Source: Clostridiales bacterium (GTDB taxonomy: Bacteria; Bacillota; Clostridia; Tissierellales; Sedimentibacteraceae). Taken from it: a stretch of DNA of 5,546 bases. Numbering within the stretch: position 1 is the stretch's first letter; each line of letters begins with the position of its first letter. The translations under genes and the position numbers were made by a program. Location of the stretch: NCBI GenBank assembly GCA_003457065.1, contig DMJQ01000156.1, forward strand, positions 16,724 to 22,269. Direction: 5' to 3'. This document shows, piece by piece, positions 1-5,546 of the stretch. The notes below the pieces were generated by a model, which was not told the origin of the DNA, searched no databases, and saw nothing but the letters and a program-made list of their open reading frames with translations.

Positions 1-3000
1 GCACAGGCAACGTTGTAGGAGATAAAATATCGGGAGGCAATTATTTCGGAGGTTTTATAGGGAGCGCATCGGGAACCGTGAAAAATTCACTCAGCACTGG
101 GACGCTCGTTCCGGGATGGAGCTACAACGGTGGATTTGCCGGAATATACAACGGTTACAACATAGAAAAAGATATAGAAAATTCTTTCGGCAATTCCGAG
201 GATAATTTAGGCAATAAGCTGAAGGGACTGGGAAATGTAATTGATTATGAGACTCCCGGTTATGAAGCTTATCTGAAGCCGGCAGTAACTTATGACGTAT
301 CAGTGGAAAAGCTTAAGAATATGTTTGGAGCGGGTGTTGAAGATAAAAACATTTCGGATAAAAAAATCACGGAAGCGGAAGCTAATAAATACAGGGATTC
401 GGTAATTGTATCTTCTTTTGTGCCGCAAGGAGAAAATATTACGGATTCAGTTGTAAAGCTAAAGGATTCTCAGACTGCGGACAAAAATGTATCCGTAATT
501 TACGGGCAAAAGGAATACACCGGTTATATTACGGACAGCTCTCCGGTTGGACAGTATACACTGATAAAGCAGAATGCTGGCAATGAAGACCAGAAGACAA
601 GCATATATCTGACGTTTGTAAAAAACGGAGAGTTTACGGTAAAACAGGTAAGCGTAACGCTTCAAGGAAATAAGACTGCGGATAAATCGCAGATAGAAGA
701 AAAAATAAAAGACATAAAAAGTAAAAATCTGATCGAATCAGATTTTACGGCGGAAAGCTGGAGCAGACTTCAAGCTGTCTTAAAAGAAGCGCAGGATGTG
801 GTAAATAAGGCCGAGCCAATGCAGGAAGAAATGAAAACCGTATTGTTTAATCTTTCAGCAGCAGTGGACAATCTTGAGAATAATCAGGATGAACTGACAA
901 AGCCGGCAAAAATTGAGTTAAGCTTCCCGGGCGGAAAGCAGGTAACACCGCTTTATCCAGGAGGAAAACAGATAATATGGGCAAAGATTTACAACGGATC
1001 GGGAAAAGAGATAAGAAATGAAAAGATAAAATTTGAAAGCTCTGATCCCGTGGTTTTAAAACATTCATTTACAGACACCTTTACGGCGGGAGAAGTAACC
1101 GAAGAAACAGAGGTTGTTATAACGGCCGTATTGGAATCATATCCGGAAATAAAGTCACAGATAAAGGTGACAGTTACACCTGAAATTCTGGCAGTGGATT
1201 TAGACAGTGAGATAAACTTCCTTATACAATGCTATGAAGCATACATGACAGAAGTCAGCAGCGGAAGTACCGGCAGCTCAGGACTGTCGATGTTTGCGCC
1301 GGGAGCGGCAAGGCTGGCGGGCATGGATGAGGAAAAAATACAAAAGCATATTTATATTGACAATAAAAATAATTCCGCATATCAATTGTCTCAGTCCATA
1401 ATTACTTTAATCGGAGCCGGTCTTGATCCTGCTCAATATAAAGATAAGGGGAAAACAAGGAACCTGGTGAAGGAACTGACGGATTCTCAGCAGACCGACG
1501 GAGTAAATGCCGGAGAGTTTGTAAAGGCTTCAAGCGATAAAAATTCCATAGAAGCACTGACAAGATCCATAATAGCTCTGGATATGGCGGGTGCAAAGTA
1601 TGATGCAGATAAAGCTGTGTCAAAGCTTATTGAAATATACGAAAGAATGGATTCTCACACTTACAAGGCCATAAAAACAGAAGGACTGATACTTACGGCA
1701 CTGTCAAACCATAAAGATGTAAGCGGAGCGGAAGCTGAAATAACAAAAATATTAGATTATTTAAAGACAAAGCAAAATGACGACGGCGGATTCGACATTG
1801 AGGTTGGTACCGAAAAAGGCAAGAACAGCCCAACAGCTACAGGCCGTGTTATTCAGGGACTGATAGCCAACGGAATAAATCCTCTAAAAGATACAGAATG
1901 GATGAAGAATGGGTCCACAATTCTGGATGCCATCATAAAAAGCAAGACTGTGAAAGGCAACATGAAGCAAAGTGGTTACGGAAAAGGAGAGGATGACCAG
2001 TATACATATTACGAAGCGACATATACAGCTTTCGGAGCATTGATTGACCTGAAAAATCAAGTATCCATGTTTAAACTGTTGAAATTAAACGATGATGTTC
2101 AGCCGGCAAGGGTTGAAATACAAAATCCCGAAAAGGATGAAATTGAGGCAGGGCAGTCAATGGGACTCACTGCTATAGTATATGACGGAAATGGACAGTT
2201 GCTGCAGGGGCAGGCTCTGATCTGGGAAAGCTCTGATGAAAACATAGCTGTTGTAAAAGACGGAAATGTAGAAGCAAAAAAATCAGGAAAGGCAGCAATA
2301 ACTGTCAGGATTTCCGGTACTGAAATTAAGGACACAATCCTTATAACAATTGTGGATGAAGTACAGACAATTGAAGTAAGCACTGCAATCATCGTCATTG
2401 ATAAGGATGACAACTATGAAATAAAATCAGTGCCGAAGACAGTAACAATCGATAAGAACAAGCACAGTGAAGGGCTTACTGCATTTGGAGCATTGCAGGC
2501 TACGACAGACCAATACAGCGCAAGCGACAGCGGATGGGTTACATCAATATACGGAATTAACGGCTCGGAAAATGGAGGCTGGATGTTCAGCGTAAACGGA
2601 GTAATACCTGAAGTCGGAGCAAAACAGGTGAAGCTTCAGGCCGGTGAAAAGGTAATATGGTTCTGCATATATGACTGGAAAAAAGGAAACAACCCGAAGT
2701 GGGAAGAACTTACACAGCAGGGAACGGAAGAACAGGTAATAAAGGCTCTGAGAGAATATTATTCGGTTAAGGAGAATTTTACTTTCAGAGAAGCCATGGG
2801 GTACAATCATACAAGCGATTCACCTGAAAATGATCTGACTTTAATAGACTCCAAATTTAACGTTAACGAAAATCCCAAATCGGCAACCGACTATGTGGGA
2901 AATATAATGGGAATTATAGCATCCGGAAAGACACCGTACAGTTACAACGGAGAAGACTATGTAGAGCCTCTTGTGGCATCTCAGAACGAAGAGGGCAAGT

Positions 3001-4109
3001 TTATTGTCGGGGAATATGACAATTATCCCACAACTGTTGCATTCAGCATGTTGGCACTTGATATGGCAGGTGCGAGGTACAATATAGACAAAGCGTTGGA
3101 AGCTCTTTTGAGTTTCACGGACAGAAACGGCAGCTTTGGCGGAGTGGACGAAACGGCAATGGCTCTTATGGCGCTTTCAAAATACAGAGAGAGGCCTGAG
3201 GTCAGTGCAGCAATCGAAAAAGCACTGAAATATCTCAAGAGTCAGCAGGACGGAAATTCAGGCGGATTTATTGTCTTTGGATCAGAGAATCCATATTCCG
3301 CATCAGCAGTGATTCAGGGACTCATAGCAGTTGGAGAAGATCCGAAATCAGATAAATGGATCAAGAACGGTAAGAATATAGTCGATTCATTAATGAACTT
3401 TTATAAAGACGGTCATTTTGAAAAAACATCTGAATGGGGCACGGACATAGATATGGTAACGGAGCAGGCATTTATTGCTTTGGCTGATTTGTACAGAGGA
3501 AAATCCATGTTTAACGAAATAAAACTTAATACGTGTGAAATTGTTAAACTGATAATAAATAAACCTTCAGGCAGGATAACCGAAGGAGAAACCATAGATC
3601 TGCAGGTTACGGCTTATGATAAAAATGGCAGCATTGTACCCGTAAATGAAATTGCATGGACGAGTTCTGATGCAGAAATGGCAGCAGTAGATGAAACAGG
3701 AAAGCTGACAGCTAAAAAGGCAGGTAGTGTGACCATAACCGCAAGCTTTAAAAATGTTTCGGCAAGCGTGGATATTGATATTCATCAGAATGAAATTCAG
3801 ATAGAGGATGTGGGTGATGTTCAGTTTAAAAATGGACAGCAGGCTACAGCAAAAATAAGAATGAAAAACCTCACGTCAGAATCAAAACCGGCAACTCTGA
3901 TAGTAGCCTTATATGATAATAAAACCGGTAAAATGCTGAATTATTCCATAGTAAATAAGAAGCTGGAAGGAAATGAAGAACTGGAATTAAGTGCAGGATT
4001 TTTAGTTCCGGAAGAAGGAGATTATTCCGTAAGATCATTCCTGTGGGATGACACAGAACATCAGAATGTGATAATGCCTGAGCCGGCAGAAATGGAAAGG
4101 GCAGCTTAG
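1..4109 (+). CDS. Giant surface protein with two terpenoid-cyclase-like toroids, Big_2 domains and a DUF4430 domain (5' partial)
   Basis: The frame is open from the left edge (first whole codon at base 3) to TAG at 4107-4109, giving 1368 visible residues; the true start lies upstream. Numbered from base 3, the domains are: GLUG-like repeats 1-49; an unassigned beta-rich segment about 50-225; a FIVAR-like three-helix domain 226-292; Ig-like domain 300-394; alpha-alpha toroid 1, 397-695; Big_2 699-785; DUF4430 787-892 with GGWMFSVNG; toroid 2, 909-1176; Big_2 1178-1261; C-terminal beta-sandwich 1265-1358. These families are typical of secreted clostridial wall proteins, so an extracellular location is inferred; the signal peptide would be outside the window. 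No LPXTG motif, membrane segment or SLH domain follows the last domain, so any anchor must be N-terminal. The toroids lack the DXDD acid motif of class II cyclases, so a binding or adhesive role is more likely than catalysis. The toroid-to-DUF4430 order resembles intrinsic factor and transcobalamin. The ligand is unknown. It is followed after 95 bases by another DUF4430 gene on the same strand. Confidence 0.93.
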   Translation, partial: TGNVVGDKISGGNYFGGFIGSASGTVKNSLSTGTLVPGWSYNGGFAGIYNGYNIEKDIENSFGNSEDNLGNKLKGLGNVIDYETPGYEAYLKPAVTYDVSVEKLKNMFGAGVEDKNISDKKITEAEANKYRDSVIVSSFVPQGENITDSVVKLKDSQTADKNVSVIYGQKEYTGYITDSSPVGQYTLIKQNAGNEDQKTSIYLTFVKNGEFTVKQVSVTLQGNKTADKSQIEEKIKDIKSKNLIESDFTAESWSRLQAVLKEAQDVVNKAEPMQEEMKTVLFNLSAAVDNLENNQDELTKPAKIELSFPGGKQVTPLYPGGKQIIWAKIYNGSGKEIRNEKIKFESSDPVVLKHSFTDTFTAGEVTEETEVVITAVLESYPEIKSQIKVTVTPEILAVDLDSEINFLIQCYEAYMTEVSSGSTGSSGLSMFAPGAARLAGMDEEKIQKHIYIDNKNNSAYQLSQSIITLIGAGLDPAQYKDKGKTRNLVKELTDSQQTDGVNAGEFVKASSDKNSIEALTRSIIALDMAGAKYDADKAVSKLIEIYERMDSHTYKAIKTEGLILTALSNHKDVSGAEAEITKILDYLKTKQNDDGGFDIEVGTEKGKNSPTATGRVIQGLIANGINPLKDTEWMKNGSTILDAIIKSKTVKGNMKQSGYGKGEDDQYTYYEATYTAFGALIDLKNQVSMFKLLKLNDDVQPARVEIQNPEKDEIEAGQSMGLTAIVYDGNGQLLQGQALIWESSDENIAVVKDGNVEAKKSGKAAITVRISGTEIKDTILITIVDEVQTIEVSTAIIVIDKDDNYEIKSVPKTVTIDKNKHSEGLTAFGALQATTDQYSASDSGWVTSIYGINGSENGGWMFSVNGVIPEVGAKQVKLQAGEKVIWFCIYDWKKGNNPKWEELTQQGTEEQVIKALREYYSVKENFTFREAMGYNHTSDSPENDLTLIDSKFNVNENPKSATDYVGNIMGIIASGKTPYSYNGEDYVEPLVASQNEEGKFIVGEYDNYPTTVAFSMLALDMAGARYNIDKALEALLSFTDRNGSFGGVDETAMALMALSKYRERPEVSAAIEKALKYLKSQQDGNSGGFIVFGSENPYSASAVIQGLIAVGEDPKSDKWIKNGKNIVDSLMNFYKDGHFEKTSEWGTDIDMVTEQAFIALADLYRGKSMFNEIKLNTCEIVKLIINKPSGRITEGETIDLQVTAYDKNGSIVPVNEIAWTSSDAEMAAVDETGKLTAKKAGSVTITASFKNVSASVDIDIHQNEIQIEDVGDVQFKNGQQATAKIRMKNLTSESKPATLIVALYDNKTGKMLNYSIVNKKLEGNEELELSAGFLVPEEGDYSVRSFLWDDTEHQNVIMPEPAEMERAA
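3..152 (+). repeat. GLUG-like glycine-rich repeats, end of an array
   Basis: Residues 1-49 of the partial protein show two spaced GGF-[IA]-G cores: GGFIG at 16-20 and GGFAG at 43-47. Between them is a KNSLSTGTL segment that matches the 'xxSYATGxV' part of GLUG motifs. GLUG motifs are short repeats found in bacterial adhesins and IgA-peptidase-like surface proteins, often in long arrays. The visible part is probably the end of a longer array that continues to the left of the window. The match is by eye and the repeats are degenerate. Confidence 0.6.
678..878 (+). other. FIVAR-like helical domain in the giant surface protein
   Basis: Residues 226-292 read as three amphipathic helices with the FIVAR pattern: an initial I-x3-I-K-x-I helix, then 'DFTAESWSRLQAVLKEAQDV' as the hallmark 'YTxxSWxxLxxALxxAxxV' segment, then an EEMKTVLFNLSAAVDNL helix. 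FIVAR domains occur in Gram-positive wall proteins and in carbohydrate-active enzymes, where they act as spacers or binding modules. Here the domain separates the beta-rich N-terminal part from the Ig and toroid part. Confidence 0.7.
900..1184 (+). other. Ig-like domain 1 (Big_2-related)
   Basis: Residues 300-394 have the beta pattern of a bacterial Ig-like fold. It opens with PAKIELSFPGG, has an IKFESSDPVVL strand equivalent to the 'WxSSDxxVA' strand of Big_2, and ends with a QIKVTVTPE strand. It is more divergent than the two later Big_2 copies and lacks their 'G.a.AkkaG.atIt' turn. It probably acts as a spacer holding toroid 1 away from the wall. Confidence 0.6.
1191..2087 (+). other. Alpha-alpha toroid 1 (prenyltransferase/squalene-oxidase repeat fold)
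   Basis: Residues 397-695 are a run of paired helices. Loops of the degenerate QW type connect them, for example Q-N-D-D-G-G-F near residue 594, and helices such as SIIALDMAGAKYDADKA and VIQGLIANGINPLKD recur. This is the pattern of the terpenoid-cyclase/protein-prenyltransferase superhelix, which is also used by intrinsic factor, transcobalamin and alpha-2-macroglobulin TED domains. I see no DXDD motif, no zinc-ligand set of prenyltransferases and no thioester CGEQ motif, so a non-enzymatic binding role is likely. A Gly/Ser-rich loop (residues about 419-428) lies between its first helices. It is longer than toroid 2, by about 299 to 268 residues. Confidence 0.8.
2097..2357 (+). other. Big_2 Ig-like domain 2
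   Basis: Residues 699-785 carry the Big_2 signature in order: a starting ARVEIQNP strand, 'GQSMGLTAIVYDGNG', the 'IWESSDENIAVVKDGNVEAK' strand and turn, then 'KSGKAAITVRIS'. It links toroid 1 to the DUF4430 domain, in the position taken by a short linker in intrinsic factor and transcobalamin. It aligns well by eye with the Big_2 copy after toroid 2. Confidence 0.88.
2361..2678 (+). other. DUF4430 (transcobalamin C-terminal-like) domain
   Basis: Residues 787-892 begin with a strand pair, followed by the helix 'EGLTAFGALQAT', then GINGSENGGWMFSVNG and the closing 'VKLQAGEKVIWFCIYDW'. The GWMFSVNG core and the 'l..Ge.V.W.yy' end are the recognisable features of DUF4430. This is a small beta-grasp-like domain related to the C-terminal cobalamin-contacting domain of transcobalamin and intrinsic factor. 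It sits directly after toroid 1 plus Big_2 and before toroid 2. Confidence 0.88.
2727..3530 (+). other. Alpha-alpha toroid 2 (prenyltransferase/squalene-oxidase repeat fold)
   Basis: Residues 909-1176 repeat the toroid fold with clearer QW-like loops: QNEEGKF, DRNGSFGGV and QQDGNSGGF. Helix pairs match toroid 1 closely: SMLALDMAGARYNIDKA against SIIALDMAGAKYDADKA, and VIQGLIAVGEDPKSDKWIKNG against VIQGLIANGINP followed by WMKNG. The ends also match (KSMFNEIKLN against VSMFKLLKLN). It lacks obvious cyclase or prenyltransferase catalytic motifs. It is followed by a Big_2 domain but by no DUF4430 in this protein. Confidence 0.82.
3534..3785 (+). other. Big_2 Ig-like domain 3
   Basis: Residues 1178-1261 show the full Big_2 pattern: VKLIINKPSG, 'GETIDLQVTAYDKNGS', 'IAWTSSDAEMAAVDETGKL', 'TAKKAGSVTITASF' and a final DIDI strand. 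Its place after toroid 2 mirrors Big_2 domain 2 after toroid 1, so toroid plus Big_2 was probably duplicated as a unit. Confidence 0.9.
3795..4076 (+). other. C-terminal beta-sandwich ending in an SFLWDD motif
   Basis: Residues 1265-1358 form a predicted beta-sandwich: NGQQATAKIRMKN, then PATLIVALYDNKTGKML, then ELELSAGFLVPEEGDYSVRS and FLWDD. Domains ending in a 'vr.FlWds...' strand are common at the C-terminus of Firmicutes secreted proteins and have a CARDB- or FN3-like look. The chain ends about ten residues later with no anchor signal. The family assignment is tentative. Confidence 0.5.
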
Positions 4110-4119
4110 ATGATTTTAA

Positions 4120-4150
4120 ATCCTGAGCCCCGGTAAACGGGACTCAGGAT
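4120..4150 (+). terminator. Intercistronic hairpin, possible weak terminator or attenuator
   Basis: Just after the stop codon of the first gene, ATCCTGAG (4120-4127) pairs with CTCAGGAT (4143-4150). A C-A mismatch follows, then CCCG (4129-4132) pairs with CGGG (4138-4141) around a five-base loop. The stem is strong, but the next bases (ATTGATGTCA) are not a U-tract on the plus strand. It is therefore a poor intrinsic terminator. It could partly terminate, protect the upstream mRNA end, or mark a processing site between the two genes. Confidence 0.45.
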
Positions 4151-4191
4151 ATTGATGTCAGTTACTGGCTAAAAAAACCGAACTATCAGAT

Positions 4192-4200
4192 AAGGAGTGA
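4192..4200 (+). promoter_or_regulatory. Ribosome binding site for the second gene
   Basis: AAGGAGTGA is a near-perfect Shine-Dalgarno sequence. Its AAGGAG core ends seven bases before the ATG at 4205. It fixes the start of the downstream signal-peptide protein, and its spacing is normal for Firmicutes. Confidence 0.9.
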
Positions 4201-4204
4201 AAGA

Positions 4205-5546
4205 ATGAGAAAAAACATAAAGCATGTATTTTTTGCGCTGATGATTATGCTGTTGTTTATTCCTTCATTTGCCGCAGCACAATCAAAGATAACTGCAGAT
4301 TATGTTCAGAGCGGCAATAATGCGGATATAACTATAACAGGGGATAGAAACAAAGCTGTCAGCATAACCATAAAGGATGAATTCAGATATTATTTCATAG
4401 ACCAGGGCACTACGGACGATAAGGGCAAGGCAGCGTTCAGTGCTGTTCTTGCCACGGACAAGACATATGAATGCCTGGTAAATATTGACGGAGAACTTTT
4501 AAATGTTAATATTGTTATGAAAAAATCGGGTACCGATCCCGAGATACCAAAGGATAAGTATGCTGATTTATATATAAAGGGATACAGGGGTTTAATACTG
4601 GATAAATCCAATATTAAACTGAAAGATAGAGAAAGCGTGCTGAACTTTACTGAAAGAATACTGGACGAGAACAATATCAGTTATGAAAACAGAAACGGAT
4701 ATATAGCAGGCATTGACGGTCAGAACGAGTTTGACAAAGGAAGCGGCAGTGGATGGATGTTTTCGGTAAACGGTGTGTTTCCTAACATCGGTGCAGGCAA
4801 AGTAATTTTAAAAGACGGCGATTCCGTGAGATGGCTGTATACCGAAAATCTGGGAGAAGACGTCGGCGGCAAGGTCTATCCGAAAAATACAGGAATGGAT
4901 GACCTGGACAAGTCAATAAAGGATGCGTTGAAAATTGTAAAAGATGAGAAAGCATCTGCTAAGGATATATCCAAAGCTTTGGAAAGTATTGTAGGCTGCA
5001 TGAAAAATGTTGCGGACAATCCCGACTCAGTTACGGAAGGTCAGATGCTTGAAGTAAGCGGCAGGATTTCAGAAGTTCTTTTAATTGCATCAAAGAATGC
5101 AAAAAGCGAAGAATTATCGGTTAAGGTATGTGAAACTGCCCTAAGCATAACCAACATGATGAATGATTCGGTAAAATCGGCAGCAGGAATGGACAAACTG
5201 AGCAAGATAGCCGGCAAAAACATGTATGTATCGCTGAGCTCTATTTTGAGAATGAGCGACAAAAACAAAGCAGGCAAGCTCGTGGATAGTGCAATTGAGA
5301 TTTCTTCCAAAGTGGAAAAAAAATTAGCCGAAACAATCAAAAATACAAATAAGGATATTGCTGCGGGCATCAGAATAACAGATGCGGAAGGAAGCGAACT
5401 GGGCGCTGATATTATACTCCCGAAAATATTGATTGAAAAATCACTAAATAAGGGGATACAAACCATAAATATTTCGTCAGAGCTGCTGTCGATTCAGATA
5501 GCACCGGACTTTATGGGCACGGATTTGAAAGATGATTTGAGAATAG
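4205..5546 (+). CDS. Secreted DUF4430 domain protein (3' partial)
   Basis: The ATG at 4205 has a strong Shine-Dalgarno sequence, and the frame stays open to the right edge, giving 447 residues; the end is missing. Residues 1-25 are a signal peptide with basic RKNIKH, a hydrophobic core, and AAA before Q26 as the likely signal peptidase I site. Residues 28-108 look like an Ig-like beta domain containing a 'TTDDKGKAAFSAVL' turn. Residues 118-214 are a DUF4430 domain: strand YADLYIKGYRG, helix SVLNFTERILDEN, core GSGWMFSVNG (181-190), and closing VILKDGDSVRWLY. Residues about 231-385 are almost wholly helical, low in aromatics and unassigned. From 386 a new beta domain begins, with 'ILPKILIEKSLNKGIQTINI', a pattern I associate with segments near SLH domains in clostridial surface proteins. 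An SLH or other anchor downstream is plausible but not visible. Its DUF4430 core matches that of the upstream protein (GWMFSVNGV), which supports a shared function and probably co-transcription. Confidence 0.92.
   Translation, partial: MRKNIKHVFFALMIMLLFIPSFAAAQSKITADYVQSGNNADITITGDRNKAVSITIKDEFRYYFIDQGTTDDKGKAAFSAVLATDKTYECLVNIDGELLNVNIVMKKSGTDPEIPKDKYADLYIKGYRGLILDKSNIKLKDRESVLNFTERILDENNISYENRNGYIAGIDGQNEFDKGSGSGWMFSVNGVFPNIGAGKVILKDGDSVRWLYTENLGEDVGGKVYPKNTGMDDLDKSIKDALKIVKDEKASAKDISKALESIVGCMKNVADNPDSVTEGQMLEVSGRISEVLLIASKNAKSEELSVKVCETALSITNMMNDSVKSAAGMDKLSKIAGKNMYVSLSSILRMSDKNKAGKLVDSAIEISSKVEKKLAETIKNTNKDIAAGIRITDAEGSELGADIILPKILIEKSLNKGIQTINISSELLSIQIAPDFMGTDLKDDLRI
4556..4846 (+). 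other. DUF4430 (transcobalamin C-terminal-like) domain of the second protein
   Basis: Residues 118-214 carry the GWMFSVNG core and the 'lkdGDsVrWlY' closing strand. The domain is shorter before the core than the copy in the upstream protein. The closing strand has WLYTEN where the other copy has WFCIYDW, so the two may not bind identically. No toroid precedes it in this protein. Confidence 0.88.

Noticed and set aside
78..80. GTG as the start of the first gene
   Set aside because: The same frame is open to the left edge and encodes GLUG-like residues before it, and no ribosome binding site precedes it. It is an internal valine codon.
2099..2413. Minus-strand open frame of 104 codons
   Set aside because: It lies opposite the Big_2 and DUF4430 coding region, with no recognisable domain; a shadow of the real frame.
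1191..3530. Active squalene-hopene cyclase or prenyltransferase
   Set aside because: The fold repeats are present, but the DXDD or zinc-ligand residues are absent and the domains are embedded in a chain of surface-protein modules.
4152..4190. Possible promoter for the second gene (TTGATG at 4152)
   Set aside because: No TATAAT-like hexamer occurs at 16-18 bases; the nearest candidate, TATCAG, is about 26 bases away. Co-transcription with the first gene is simpler.
5041..5466. Minus-strand open frame of 141 codons
   Set aside because: It lies wholly opposite the second gene, whose signal peptide, ribosome binding site and DUF4430 domain are clear. Its hydrophobic Ser/Leu/Ile-rich translation is typical of an antisense shadow.
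1..5546. CRISPR array, tRNA or rRNA, insertion sequence or riboswitch
   Set aside because: No short regularly spaced direct repeats, tRNA-like folds, transposase frames or terminal inverted repeats were seen. The only non-coding stretch is 95 bases, too short for a cobalamin riboswitch and without its conserved box.

Overview
The window holds two consecutive plus-strand genes for extracellular, multidomain surface proteins. Both are cut by the window edges: the first enters from the left and stops at 4109, and the second starts at 4205 and runs off the right end. The DNA is moderately AT-rich, with many AAA, ATA and AGA codons and a strong AAGGAG ribosome binding site. The proteins combine bacterial Ig-like (Big_2) domains, a FIVAR-like helical bundle, GLUG-like repeats, prenyltransferase/squalene-cyclase-type alpha-alpha toroids and DUF4430 domains. 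This mix points to an anaerobic Gram-positive bacterium of the Clostridia/Eubacteriales. That assignment is inferred from composition and architecture; there is no marker gene.

Layout. Bases 1-4109 encode at least 1368 residues of a giant surface protein. In order these are a GLUG-like repeat tail, an unassigned beta-rich segment, a FIVAR-like domain, Ig-like domain 1, toroid 1, Big_2 domain 1, a DUF4430 (transcobalamin C-terminal-like) domain, toroid 2, Big_2 domain 2 and a C-terminal beta-sandwich. The toroid plus Big_2 unit is an internal duplication. Bases 4110-4204 are a short intergenic gap with a GC-rich hairpin that lacks a good U-tract, followed by a clear Shine-Dalgarno sequence. 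From 4205 to the end lies a second secreted protein with a signal peptide, an Ig-like N-terminal domain, its own DUF4430 domain, a long all-helical segment and the start of another beta domain.

How they may work together. In animal intrinsic factor and transcobalamin, an alpha-alpha toroid and a small DUF4430-like beta domain clamp cobalamin between them. The first protein carries toroid, Big_2 and DUF4430 in that order, then a second toroid that has no DUF4430 after it. The next gene supplies a second DUF4430. This suggests a cell-surface ligand-capture system, with corrinoid as one candidate ligand, in which the second pair might assemble between two proteins. The domain calls are well supported by sequence. 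The ligand and the trans-pairing idea are inference. No transporter, riboswitch, mobile element, RNA gene or CRISPR array is visible in the window.
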